DNA of 64,000 nucleotides from Metellina segmentata (taxonomy: Eukaryota > Arthropoda > Arachnida > Araneae > Tetragnathidae), in assembly GCA_947359465.1 (NCBI GenBank), contig OX375874.1, forward strand, positions 99,265,441 to 99,329,440, in the 5' to 3' direction. The notes beneath the pieces were generated by a model that was given only the letters and a program-made list of their open reading frames with translations, searched no databases and was not told the origin of the DNA. Below, piece by piece: positions 45,043 to 56,449 of the stretch. Within the stretch, counting starts at the first letter, position 1, and each line of letters begins with the position of its first letter. The position numbers and the translations under genes were made by a program.

Positions 45043-46241
45043 CACTGAAGTGCCAGAAAAACTGGTACAGGCGAGCATGTGCAAATAAGGAAATACAGCC
45101 AATCAACGTGTCGATGCGGTCATCAGCGCTTATATGAGACAACATTCAATTAGGGAAGCAGTTAGATCGGTTACTACTGATACAACGACAAAAGTTATCA
45201 CGATTTAAGTGACTTTGAAGGTGGCTTAGCATTCGGCACTCGTGAGATGGGGCTCAGTATTTCCGAGGTAGAAATAATTTGGATTTTCGGGCAGGATAAT
45301 TGCAAGAGTCTACCGTGAATGTAAAGAATTCGGAAAACGCACCATCAAATCTCCGACCGATGTGTGAGCGGAAAAAGACCCTGAAGGAATGGGATCATCG
45401 ACGGCTCAACCGAATCTTTTTACGAGATAGACATGCAACACAGATCAAATTGCTATCGATTTCAATGTTGGAGCATTAACAAGTGTCAGCGTGCAAACTG
45501 TTTCAACTGTCCCATTATGGTGTGGGTATACCGAGCCGAAGGCCCAGTCGAGTATCCATAATGACTGCAAGACACAAAGATATCAAAAGCTCAAAAGCAT
45601 CGACATTGGACTGTTGAAGAGGGAAATACCTCTCCTGGTCTGACGAGTTCCTTTTCCAGTTGTATAGAGCTGATGGCCGTGTACGGGTATGGAGAAAACC
45701 CCATGAAGCCATGAACCCCGCATGCCAACAGGGTTGTTCAAGCTGCTGGAGGATCTATGATGGAATGCGGCGTGTGTAATAGGCATGATTTGGGACTTCT
45801 GGTCACTCCCTTGGTACGTCTAGAGACGTCTTTGACAGGTGACCGCTACATCAACATCCTTTCCGATCACTTACACCAATTCATGTCATGTATGCATTCC
45901 GACGGGCTTGGACAGAACAACGCGACACCACACATATCGAAAGTTGCAACTAAGCGGCTCCAGTAACACTCTTATTAATCCTCCGTTGGACACCAAAATC
46001 CCTCAACATGAACATTATTGAGAACATCTGGAATGCCTTACGGTGGGCTAAACAACATAGATCTCCATCGCCTTGCACCCCTTCGCAATTGTTTAAGGCT
46101 CTGCAAGATTCATGGTGTGACTTGCCTTTGGGATACCTTCACACATTAATTGAGTTCATGCCACGTGTTGTTGCGATAGTTCTGCGTGCTCGGAGTGGAC
46201 GTACACAATAATAGATGGATTTACCAGTTTTTCTTGTATTG
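45043..46241 (+). mobile_element. Tc1-like transposon inserted next to or in the LINE
   Basis: TA at 45041-45042 and 46242-46243. The ends CACTGAAGTGCCAGAAAAAC and, inverted, CAATACAAGAAAAACTGGTA share AGAAAAACTGGTA. Length is about 1.2 kb. A degenerate + strand transposase lies within. Confidence 0.85.
45175..46210 (+). pseudogene. Tc1-like transposase, heavily decayed
   Basis: Blocks appear in several frames: SYHDLSDFEGGLAFGTREMG near the start, then scraps, then VCNRHDLGLLVTPLVRLETS, SLTGDRYINILSDHLHQFM, and NNATPHISKVATK (from the QQDNATPHT block; the Asp region is damaged). The C-terminal part, MNIIENIWNALRWAKQHRSP and QDSWCDLPLGYLHTLIEFMP, is open at 46008-46211. There are many shifts and stops. 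Confidence 0.85.
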
Positions 46242-46243
46242 TA

Positions 46244-47871
46244 GCTTATATCATCAGAAAGATTGTACTTTTTCTATAAAATCGATTAGACAAACAAATC
46301 CAAAAGCTATAGATGTTTATGTTTACTAGTTACATACTTATATTTACTTCGAATATTTTTTAACAGTTAGGCAATGCGTGCCCTATTATAAAACTTTCCG
46401 AAAGCAAAGATACATCTATAGTGTACCTTTAATATATATTTTTAAAAATAATATAAAAAATTTTGAAATCGTAGGTTGAATTTTTAATTAAATTACTTTG
46501 AAAAAAAATTTACTAAGAAGATTTATGATACATCATTTTAGATAAGTTGTACATTAGTACATTTTGTCAGAAAATGAACTTACATTCAGTTTTATTGGAT
46601 AATTACGTTCAGAGGTACAGGAAATTAAGTCTAAAGCATGAAACATTGACGAGTATTTCAAGCAAAATTAATTAACATAAAAAATATTTGCCGTCAGTGT
46701 TTAGTAAGAAGCGGAGAGGTTCGGACGAAAATTATTATTTTCTGTTTGACTTGGAATGACCTAAATACTTTTTGTGATGATAAAATCAGTTTTGCTTACA
46801 CTAAACTTGCAATGCTTTTTGGACAAAAATTTTGAAATTGAAAGTATTCTTACAGATATTCTGATGAAATTTAAATACAGTAATACCCCGAATTTACGCT
46901 ATAGGTGGGACCGACGAAACATGTTTATGTTGAATTCGCGTAAGTCGGGGTACAGCTTCCATCGATCGTTGGACCTGGAGTTCCAATTCTTTGGAGACTG
47001 TCAAAGAGCACCTCGACAACTATTTTACAAATAATCCTAATGATTTTTTAAAAAAAGGAAATAATTTTCCATCTGCAGAAAATATGGCAAAACGTCACAG
47101 AAACAAATTGTGCTTATGTGATTCAATGAAATATTTTGTATGTACTTGTACTGATTTGTTGAAATTCGTCTTAAAAAACGCGCAGAACTTTCCGGATGAC
47201 TCAATATATACATGTATCTTTAACATTGAAATAGCTTAGAATATTGTACATTGTGTGACTTCTTACCTATTTTAAATTTCTTGACAAAGGGTATTGTTTC
47301 CAGGATTCTTTCAACCATTCGATGTGGTTATTTAGTGTATGTGGGTATATGTGGGGTAGAAACAGAATTATATAACTCGGCAATCTCTTGACGCTTAGAG
47401 AATAAAATTATTGATATCGATACATGTCGCTATAGTTACATCTCATTTCAGGTACAACAGATGGATTTCATGGATTATTTTTTTTTACTTCGGTTCTTAT
47501 TTTCCGAGAAACATTTATTAGATGAGAAGAAAGTTCGTTAAGGCAAAACTCATTTCACGAAAATTTCCTCTACTACAAAAACTGACCCTTCTACGCTTAC
47601 GTCTTTAAATATTTATTTATTCTAAAACTTTAATAGATTAAGACTTAGATAGACTTAACTTCGGATTTCTATTGAAGAGACAGAAAGCAGTTAATTTACC
47701 TACGAGTAAATAAAGAAAACCCAATTTCGTCAATCAGAGAAGACTGGTGCGTTGCTTTGAATTAATACAAAACCAGAAAACTAAAAGAGAATCGCTTTAG
47801 AACATTACACTTCTAATTCATCACAAATTTTGCAATTTTGCTTATACGTGAGAGGAAATTCTTTCTAAAAC
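46244..47871. other. Spacer upstream of Gr5 remnant
   Basis: AT-rich with no recognised gene. It contains one short palindromic scrap (46884-46952) and two incidental frames of 82-86 codons. Confidence 0.45.
46884..46952. repeat. Palindromic scrap resembling a Tigger/pogo end
   Basis: TACCCCGAATTTACGC (46884-46899) and GCGTAAGTCGGGGTA (46938-46952) are inverted copies with about two mismatches. The wording CAGTAATACCCCGAATTTAC is like the ends of Tigger-type elements. No transposase nearby. Confidence 0.45.
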
Positions 47872-48955
47872 ATGATAGCAGCAGATATCCCGTTGTGGCA
47901 AATTTTTAATTCTAACGTCAAGGAAAACACTAAAAAGATTAAGTTATTTCTGTATTTCTCGTACTTTTCAGCAGCTTCTCTGCAAGTATTCTCTGTATAC
48001 TTAATTTCAATAGTTTGCGTTGGATTCCAGAAAGTTGACAAGAAAATAGCTTTATCTCACATTTTTATAGTTTTTCTATCCTGTGCTCTTTGGTATTCGT
48101 TCTTCTTTCAAGAGAAACGGATACAGAAGTTGATTTGCATCCAAAATTTGCATTTTTCAACAAGGAGTCGATCTACAACAACAGTATTTTTGGAAATCTG
48201 CCTTCTTCTTTTGCTTTTCGCGTTACCATTCGTATACGCATTTATTTACTATCACTCTGATTTCACGGCAAATATACTAGTGTATACATATGGGTACAGC
48301 TCTCAACATAGATCACAAGTATATTTTATTGGACCATATGGGTACATGTTATTATACGTTAAATGGCCCTGTATCGTCTTATGATGGTCGATATGCTTCC
48401 TCTTGCGACAGAGTGCAAATATTCTTGATCAATTCAACAAAGATCTGAGGAAGATATCTCCAAGAATTCATTTAGAAGAAGCCTCTGGCCAACTGAAAGA
48501 ATACTTTGCGATTATCCATATGATTCGTGTTATGAAAGAAGTCTTTTCCTGGCCATCCTTTCTATTGCTGATTATTAGCTTTCTAAATTTGAACACGATA
48601 TTAGCAAACTACATGTTAGGTACTATACAATTGACATTCAAACACATGGTACTGTTTGGCAGCACTCTAGTGACAGACTGTGCGATAATTATTTTATTAA
48701 CTTTTTACAGGGCCAGAATTCCACAGCTTATGTCAGAAATAAAAATAACTTCTAGCACATTAATACTGAAATACTGATTCAATAAAATTGTTCCAACAGA
48801 AAATTTATTTCTGCTGAGATGCATCAAGGAGCAAAAATTGATTTACATGACAGCTTGCGACTTCGTTCTTTTTTTCTAATAGCCTCATAGTCTCTGCCTT
48901 CGGATCTCTATTTACATTTGGACTGCTCATTTTCAACTTGAAACGAAGATATTAA
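47872..48955 (+). pseudogene. Gr5: broken gustatory-receptor-like gene
   Basis: Full-length homologue starting MIAADIPLW. Three lesions: a TGA in TM4 where TTATGATGGTC replaces TTATGGTC-type sequence, that is a 3-base insertion with a repeated ATG; a TGA in LKY-stop-FNK where the other genes have an Arg codon (AGA to TGA); and a frameshift in a run of T at about 48871-48877, before FNSLIVSAFGSLFTFGLLIF-like sequence. Otherwise the seven membrane segments, FQEKRIQKLI, RARIPQLMSEIKIT and the TFGLLIFNL end are preserved, so the gene died fairly recently. The N-terminal piece (170 codons) reads cleanly up to TM4. Confidence 0.88.
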
Positions 48956-49217
48956 CGAGGAAAGGTGGCGGTTATGTTTTGACAATTAGTGAAACAATTT
49001 GTATTAAATTAGTTCTTTATATTACTATATTTAATTATTAATAACATTATTTTCTTCTTGAAGATGGGCTGAAAAGTATTGAATTGTATTTTGGCCATCA
49101 GGTTGGTCTAAATGAGGAAACTTTGAAAAAATAATGTAATATCCAGCCAATGAGTTGAACGTTTTCACCATGACGCTGCAAGGACGTGATCCATTTTGCA
49201 CTACTGAAGTCAGTTTT

Positions 49218-49490
49218 AGGTTAAACGTACATATGCGTGGGACATGCTTGGAAAACGAGTTGCAGCCCGTCAATCTTCTCCTACATGTATAATGGAATTT
49301 CGAATAGCATTGCTTGTTAAGTGGAATGATCTTACACAAGATCAGCTCGATAATTTTATCCTCAGCATGCCTATGTGTTGTACGGACTGTATTTCATCGT
49401 CTGGGAAATATAGAATGTATTAATCATCATACCAACCATGTCATGTTAAGTTTTTGTAAGGTCGATATTTTTTTGTAACTGTTCCAGTGA
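49218..49490 (+). mobile_element. 3' end fragment of a Tc1-like element
   Basis: This piece repeats the last 270 bases of the element at 49510-50445, from GCGTGGGACATGCTTGGAAA (WDMLGKRVAARQ) to TGTTCCAGTGAG, with scattered changes. The two copies are in direct orientation. Confidence 0.85.
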
Positions 49491-49509
49491 GGAAATGTCA
49501 GTAGACCTT

Positions 49510-50445
49510 ACAGTACAGGTCTCCTCCGAGTTACAACGCCAAATGACGACCGGTATTTGGCAGTAACTGCAAAAAGAAGCAGACGTAGCACATCGTTCGA
49601 CCTTTCTCGTCAGCCATCTTCCGCCACGGGTACGACAATTTCAAGGCAAATCGTTTACAGACGTTTGAGACATGTTGGTCTATATGCTCGCAGGCCTGTC
49701 AGATGTGTTCCGCTCACGGCAACTCACTGTCGCCATTGGTTAGCCTGGAGATAGGATCATGAGATGTGGGCATCGTCACAGTTGGCTTGTGTGAGGTTTT
49801 CCAACGAGTCCAGGTTTAGCTTTCAGTCTGATTCACGTTGGACGTTCATATGGAGAACGACTGATACCCATTACCACCAAGACAATATCAGTGAACAACA
49901 CCGTTACGGTGGTGTAGGATTACTCGTTTGAGGTGTAATTATACTGGGCCCCAGAACAGATCTACATGTTCAAATAGGAACCTTGAGGGTCCAAATTTAT
50001 CGGGGCATCATTCTGGAACAACATGTAAGTTTAATTAGGGGTGCCATGGACGCAGAATATGTGTTTATAGATGACAACGCCCATCCTAACCGTGCAAACA
50101 TTGTAAACGAATGCCTTGAATCTGAGGATATCACCCGTATGGAATGGCCACCATTCTTACCTGACTTGAATCCGATAGAGCATGCGTGGGACATGCTTGG
50201 AAAACGAGTTGCAGCCCGTCAATATCCTCCTACATGTGTACTGGAACTTCGGATAGCATTGCTTGTTGAGTTGAGTGATCTTACACAAAATCAGCTCAAT
50301 AATTTGATCTTCAGCTTGCCTAGGCGTTGTACGGACTGTATTTCATCGTCTGGGAAACATACAATGTATTAATCATCATACCAACCATGTCATGTTAAGT
50401 TTTTGCAAGGTCAATATTTTTTGTAATTGTTCCAGTGAGCAAAAC
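49510..50445 (+). pseudogene. Tc1-like transposase, in frame but with two stops and an altered catalytic site
   Basis: One frame can be read for about 285 codons: TISRQIVYRRLRHVGLYARR (second helix-turn-helix), HCRHWLAWR, stop, VRFSNESRFSFQSDSRW, GGVGLLV, stop, GVIILGPRTDLHV, VFIDDNAHPNRANIV (second Asp), RMEWPPFLPDLNPIEHAWD (Glu) and a complete C-terminus. The first catalytic Asp of the DES motif is Asn here. The N-terminal helix-turn-helix is missing; the left side abuts the partial copy. No frameshift occurs, which is unusual for the region. Confidence 0.87.
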
Positions 50446-50579
50446 TCGTAGTATTTATGAATGGTATCATACATACGCCATCTTTTTTCTTCTTTATCTT
50501 TTGTTTAATAAATGGGCTTCATGAATAAGTCACTTTTGTTTTGTTTCTGAACCTTTATTTGCCCGAGCTGCACTATCCT

Positions 50580-51611
50580 TAAGTTATGGACATGAGTGTA
50601 AAATTCAGCTCTATGGAAGAAAGAGAAACATCTGACACTGTGTTGATACATATCGCTCCTACGCTTCAACAGCATCTATGCAAGTATATGGCTTCTATGT
50701 TTTCCCACTTAATTACAATGAACTCCATAAATGTGGTCTACAAAGGTCACTTGCTCACATATTTATAGCTATTCTATCTCGCGCTCTTTGGTTCTCGCTA
50801 TATTTTCAATTGAAGCAAATATGGAAGCTGATTATAGGACATAATTTCTATTTTACAACCCAACGGCGATCTAAGAAATGCGAGGTCAGCCTTTTTGTAT
50901 TGGTATCACTTTTTCATTTCCTTTTCGCTGTCATTTATACGAGTTTTGTTATCGAAAACAACTACAACACGGCATTCTTTAAATATCAGTATAAATATCA
51001 AAATAATGCATTAAAGACACTATTTTGTTTCGTAGGAATCTACACACATTGCTTAGTATACGTAAAGTGATCGTGTATCGCTTTGAGGTGGATGTGTGTC
51101 CTATTACATCGGAGTGGAAGAAGTCTGGACCGGTTAAAAAAATATCTAAAACGGATTTCGTCTAGTATCCGTTTAATAGAAAGGTCTGAAAAATTGAATG
51201 AATACTTCGAGATTGTGAACATCATACAAGTAATGAAAGATCTTATGTCGATGCCGTCTTTAATCTTGCTGCTGATAAGTTTCTCAAGTATGTACACAAT
51301 GTTGGCGTGTTGTTTGTTGGGTACTGTACAAATGAAAATGAATCACCGGATGGATTCAATCAGCCATGCTTTTACAAGCTGTTCCATTATTATTTTGTTA
51401 ACCATCCAAAGCACCAGGATCCTACAGCATATGTTGGAAATAAAAGTAGATTCCGGCAGATTCATACAGAAACATGGATTCGATAAAGCGATTTGTGCCA
51501 AAAATCTATTCCTTCTCAAAAAGACAGAAAAGGAAAATTGATGGATATGGCAGCTTGTATACAATTGGGTCTATTAATACATTCCGATTGCTCATTTTTA
51601 ACATGAATTAA
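50580..51611 (+). pseudogene. Gr6: broken gustatory-receptor-like gene
   Basis: The start is damaged; KFSSMEERETSDTVL and SYASTASMQVYGFYVF (TM1) lie in two different frames. From 50700 the copy is readable: AHIFIAILSRALWFSLYFQ (TM2), FHFLFAVIYTSFVIENN, FCFVGIYTHCLVYVK, then TGA in place of the conserved Trp codon (KWPC to K-stop-SC, 51068-51070). Then MCVLLHRSGRSLDRLKKYLK, EIVNIIQVMKDLMSMPSLI and SIIILLTIQSTRILQHMLEI follow. TM7 is cut short by a deletion and a shift; LLIFNMN-stop remains at about 51585-51611. Confidence 0.87.
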
Positions 51612-52463
51612 AAAACAGTTTGAGAAGATTGTATAAAATATGGTATCTGCATTCAGTTATGCAAAATCAATTCATGTTTCGCAATCTAACTTTTAATAAA
51701 TTAATACATGAAAAAAGTTTTTTATTTTTTTTAGTTATGGTTGTGTGTGTAATGATGTTACTATGAGTAAATGTCAAAATAAATTACCTATAATTTCAAA
51801 AAAGGGAGAGGGATAATTTAACAATATATTTTCGTGTAAAACGATCAACAGGTTTTCATTTTTTCGATGTTTGATTTACTTTTAGTCTAAGATCGTGATT
51901 CACGTCTTGCTAAATTCAAGTAAAATCTCAACAATTTGAAGTGTTAATATAAATTTAAATGAAGAGCAAGCAATGTATCTGAATTATGAGGTCGAAATTT
52001 ACGGCCCAATTTTAAAGTTCTTTATATTGCGCTCATCATTTAAATTATGTCATAAAAAGAATTAGAAAAAAAAATCGTTAAATAGTAAAACAATATTTGT
52101 TTTTCTCGAAAAAAATTTTACCATCTGTATTTCATCACTTTTTATACTGATAAAAATCAGGGTTATGTATCAAATGCTTTTGAAACGTAATTTAATCAAT
52201 TAATTAAATGTATAATCACTCGTACTGGTCTTTATAGAGCTCTTCATAAATATTTAAACATAAATTGGAATAATTCTATTGGATTGTTGAAATTTAAAAA
52301 AGTTTATATTTTTAACAGTACTTTGAAAAAAGAGGTATATCAATAGCACATGAAGCAGCCAAGAAGGTGACTAAAGTAAAATCACATAGGAATTTTAATA
52401 TTCAAAATGCCAAAACTTCATTGTTGCGACTAAAAGTTTCTCCGTTAGTTTTTGTTTCGAAAT
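51612..52463. other. AT-rich spacer
   Basis: No recognised gene or repeat. Mostly 3' flank of the Gr6 remnant, too diverged for me to align with the other flanks. Confidence 0.4.
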
Positions 52464-52464
52464 A

Positions 52465-53077
52465 CGAGGGCTGTTCAATAAGGAATGATCATAATTTTTT
52501 TGAAGGTGACTAAAATATCAAGAAAAATAAAATTTATAATGATTGTGTAGCGGGATAAGTAGAGAATGGATAGTCCAAATTTCACCGTCATGACGTCATT
52601 GCTGATGCTTTGATTGCCGGCCAAGAAAGCCTAGTTTTACTTTCGCCTACGGCAAAAATGGATGTGACACGCGGAGTGCAATACACTGCATTGAAATTTT
52701 GTTTTCGCCTTAAAAATCGTCAGCTGAAGTCTATGTGATGCTACAGAAATATTATGGGGAGAGTCATATGTGTTCCCTATCGTCCATAAAGTCCTGATTT
52801 AGCACCACGCGATTTTTTCCTTTTCCCGAATTTGAAGAAACACCTGTGGTTTTCAAAGTGGTTTTCATCATCACTGGCAATGCAAAAGTGGCGTAGGCGA
52901 TTTTGAAGGACCTGTCAAAAAATAGCTTCCACCAAGTGTTTGAAGACTGGAAAAGAGGTGGATTAAGTGCATTACATGTAATACGGAGTATTTTCAATAA
53001 AACCATAAAAATTTGGAGGATTAGTACAGATCATTATTTTTATTAATTTATGATCATTCTTTATTGAACAGCCCTCG
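52465..53077 (+). mobile_element. Internally deleted mariner element
   Basis: TA on both sides (52463-52464, 53078-53079). The ends CGAGGGCTGTTCAATAAGGA and, inverted, CGAGGGCTGTTCAATAAAGA are inverted repeats of about 27 bases. Inside, the C-terminal part of a mariner transposase can be read in pieces (SPDLAPRDFFLFPNLKKHL, about 52785-52845), but most of the gene is deleted. Confidence 0.88.
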
Positions 53078-53880
53078 TACCCTTATTTTTAATAACAACT
53101 GCGATATCGTATAAATAATATAAGACTAGTAGGGCAACATTTTGCAACCGAGATAAGTGGTTTTCATCATCACCAGCAGTGCAAAAAGTTGCGTAGTGCG
53201 ATTTTGAAGGACCGTGTCAAAAAATGGCTTCCAGCATGTGTTTGAAGACTATAAAGAGGTGGGATAAGTGTTTTACATGTAATGTGGAGTATTTTCAGAA
53301 AGACCATAAAAATTTGGAGGATTAGTACAGATCATTATTTTTTATTAATTTATGATCATTCTTTATTGAACAGCCCTCGTACCCTTATTTTTAATAACTA
53401 CTGCGATATCGTATAAATAATATATGACTAGTAGGGCAACATTTTGCAACAAATGCAACACCTCCGAGATAAGTGGTTTTCATCATCCCCAGCAGTGCAA
53501 AAAGTTGCGTAGGCGATTTTGAAGGACCGTGTCAAAAAATGGCTTCCAGCATGTGTTTGAAGACTATAAAGAGGTGGGATAAGTGTTTTACACATGTAAT
53601 GTGGAGTATTTTCAGAAAGACCATAAAAATTTGGAGGATTAGTACAGAACATTATTTTTTTATTAATTTATGATCATTCTTTATTGAACAGCCCTCGTAC
53701 CCTTATTTCCAATAACAACTGCGATATCGTATAAAAAATATATGACTAGTAGGGCAACAAATGCAACACCTCCGAGAAAAGTGGTTTTCATCATCATGCA
53801 AAACGTTACGTAGGCGATTTTGAAGGACCTGTCAAGAAATGGCTTCCAGAATGTGTTTGAAGACTGGCAAACAAATGCAA
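52858..53880 (+). repeat. Tandem array of about 300-bp units made of transposon ends
   Basis: Units start with GTGGTTTTCATCATC at 52858, 53157, 53473 and 53781 (spacings 299, 316, 308); the last is partial. Each unit contains the last 220 bases of the mariner element including its right end (ends at 53077, about 53380 and 53698), a short spacer with ACTGCGATATCGTATAAA, and a block TAGTAGGGCAACATTTTGCAAC (missing a few bases in one copy) that resembles a hAT end. Units differ by small indels and point changes. Small frames in the array are incidental. Confidence 0.9.
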
Positions 53881-54100
53881 CAAAATCTACGCTGCACGGA
53901 GAGTACTAAAAACCAAATTCCACCTAGATGGGGTGTATTGTAAATGAGTTATAACCGCAACGTAAATACAACTTTCTGCATAAACGCAACTTTTTGCATA
54001 AATGCAACCCCCTCCCCCACCTGCTGCATTTTAAAATTTAGCTTAAAATTAGTGAATACGAAAATGCTATTTCATTTTTGCTCTCTGAATTAACCTTCGA

Positions 54101-55040
54101 TCACGTGTGTCTGATCTTGCGAACGCCGAAGTATTGCAGATCAAACAGGAAGTTCATGGAAAGAAGGTGTTTGTTCTAACAGACGAAAGTGAAATAAACG
54201 ACAAGAAATGCTTTAACACATTGGTTGGCACTCTTGATAATCCAAAGGATATTTGCGTAATCGACTGCAGAGTTTGCGAGGTGAGTGTCGATCATCAATA
54301 CGTTGTTCGCCTTGTTGATGACGTTTTGAAATCTCTGAATGTTGAGCGATAGGATTTTACGCTTCTGCTATCCGATACAGCATATTAGTCTAGTGGTTAA
54401 GGTGTTAGCCTCCAGATTGGAATGTTGCTGGTTCAAATCCGGTTAATGGCATGGATATTTGTAAGCGTTTGGTGTAGAGGTGGCTGTTGCACCTTAAACC
54501 TGTCGTGGCCGAAAGTTCTCACGTTGGGTTGGTGTGGAAGTTTGGAGAGTGGGAGCAAGCTTAGGTGTTGCCTCGTCATCTGACCGTAGTTCAAAATTAC
54601 GTGGTTTTGTCCTCGGATCTTTCCCTTAGGGGATTGATCCCGGATCGTCGTCTATAGCACGTTGTGTTGCTCTAGCACGACGTTAATAAAAAATTACCGA
54701 TACAGCATATTATAGGACTGCGGCTGGAAACACACTCAAGGTACTTTACCCACGATTGCTCTAAATTACTTGCGTGGCACACTTGTTTCTCAACTGAAGA
54801 AAAGGTCCGAGGATTTTACACAAATGAGGACAATCTTATCGCTTGTGTTAAGACAGTCATAGTACAAAACAAGTCACCCCAAGTCAATATTTTCTATTGC
54901 AAAAATGTCAAGAAATATCAGTCTCTATGTTGAGCGCAGTTTTTCAATATTAAAGAAATTACGGGCCAATGATCGGCCTTTCAACGACATCAACTTTCTT
55001 CTGTATTTTGTGATGTACTGTAATAATGTTGCACACGACT
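54101..55040 (+). pseudogene. hAT transposase remnant, interrupted by a SINE
   Basis: The first block, open at 54107-54352, reads EVHGKKVFVLTDESEINDKK and CFNTLVGTLDNPKD, the start of the RNase H-like core. FTLLLSDTA follows and is cut by the SINE. Behind it AAGNTLKVLYPRLL and TCVAHLF continue, then after a shift KVRGFYTNEDNLIACVKTVI and FYCKNVKKYQSLC. A last frame has VERSFSILKKLRANDRPFND, the C-terminal dimerisation region. Middle parts are deleted and several stops occur. The block order fits hAT transposases. Confidence 0.82.
54388..54696 (+). mobile_element. tRNA-derived SINE with perfect 16-bp target duplication
   Basis: CCGATACAGCATATTA stands on both sides (54372-54387 and 54697-54712), a perfect target duplication. 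The head has TAGTGGTTAAGGTGTTAG and the B-box GGTTCAAATCC (54430-54440). The body (CACCTTAAACCTGTCGTGGC, GGATTGATCCCGGATCG, TTGTGTTGCTCTAGCACG) matches the SINE at 17084. It sits in the reading frame of the hAT remnant. The clean duplication implies a fairly young insertion. Confidence 0.95.
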
Positions 55041-55249
55041 AATATGGTGAATAAATTTTGAATGTTTTCATTTTTTACAAATAATTTATTTTAGATTTTA
55101 GTTTATCAAAAATAAATGCAACTTTATTTCCATAAATGCAATTTTAGTGAATGATAAATGCAACTTTTTCCATTTTTTCTGCAACTAAAAAGTGGCCATA
55201 GTAATTAGCTCTAAACTTGATGAAGTAACTAACGATATAATGCTGTTCA

Positions 55250-56440
55250 TGTACATCGTATGCGAATCTGAGTTGCAAGATGGCGGAATGTAATCTGTTT
55301 GGCGGTCCATGAATTTCAGGCAACGGAATCAGGATCGAGACGAATCAGTCCAGATAATGCCGAAAGTTACAATTGGGCCTTTGATTACCACTCTATGCAC
55401 TCATCTGCCAAAGTGGTGGCCAAATATTTCTTGAGATGATTCGAACGCCAAAAAAATCTTGAAGCATTCACATGGTTTCGTAACTTGTATGGCAGGTTTG
55501 ACCGTTTTTTGGAACCAAAAATCTCGTTCATTCAGTTCTAATAGTGTAAATTGTTGGATAAGTTATCTGTATACTGTGCCATCAACAGTTGACTTACAAA
55601 ACAGAAGCTCTTTTGCGTGATACGGCATACCAAAAGTCAATTTTTTGAGAATGTAAAGTTTTTTGCGCTGATGAATGGGGTTTTGACTCCCAAATTCAGG
55701 AGTTTTGGGTGTTCACTTAACTGCTTAAATGAAACCATGCCTAATCGGAGAAAAATATTTTGTCCAAAATATTGATATTTTTACGAATTAATCTTCGGAA
55801 CCATCAGCAATAATAAAGCCGCTTCTCATTCACCGACATTTTTAGTTCTTGTAAAATTTTTTCACGCTAAGCACGAATATGCAAAACTCTTAAAACCTTA
55901 TGTGTAGAACCGTGTTTCGACAAACGCCTTACGGATTGATGAGGAGTTTGTACTATCCTCCGTTGCGATAAACACAAATAAATTGACGTCTCATGGATTC
56001 ATGAAGAGATTGCAATATCCTTCACTGAGTTTCTTGCACAAAGGCCGGTGTAACGACTTTATTTCTTCCGCTGCTGTGTTTGTCTTCCACCAAACCTGTC
56101 TTGCGAAATCGCCAAAAGAGTTGATATAGCATATCTTTTGCGTATTGCATCATTTGGATATTTTTGTCGCCAAAATTCTTTACATCTTTCATATAAGTTA
56201 CATTCAAAATAAGCCTCGACCAGCGCGATTCTCTGAATGCGTGATAAACTTATTTTGCAATGAAGAACACCATTACGCGGAACTTTATTATCGCACAACT
56301 TGAGCGCTAAGAAAACCAAAAGATAAAAATTAAAGTATCGATGAAATTATACGCAGACGATAAAATTTAATAATTAAAAAAACAGGTTATAATTTTTTTT
56401 TCAAGTTGGAGTATACGGGAACTTTATGGCACTCTGTATA
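55250..56440 (-). pseudogene. Mariner-type transposase remnant (second group)
   Basis: From the right, RIQRIALVEAYFECNLYERC and CKEFWRQKYPNDAIRKRY match the DUF4817 helix-turn-helix; FRKTGLVEDKHSSGRNKVV follows in another frame. Further left, decayed pieces read AWFHLSS-stop-VNTQNS, KTLHSQKIDFWYAVSRKRAS, LLELNERDFWFQK and a damaged PP-SPDL region. The second catalytic Asp and the TATCHTA-type motif are lost. A candidate right end, CAGAGTGCCATAAAGTTCCC on the minus strand, lies at about 56420-56440; no left end was found. Confidence 0.82.
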
Positions 56441-56449
56441 ATAAAGAAA

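Larger units (their letters stand above)
53881..55200 (+). mobile_element. hAT-like transposon remnant
   Basis: Repeated AAATGCAAC motifs cluster at both sides (53870-54010 and 55130-55190), as expected for hAT subterminal repeats, and flank decayed hAT coding sequence on the + strand. I could not find an 8-bp target duplication. A SINE is inserted at 54388-54696. The left end seems to have been caught up in the tandem array. Confidence 0.75.
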
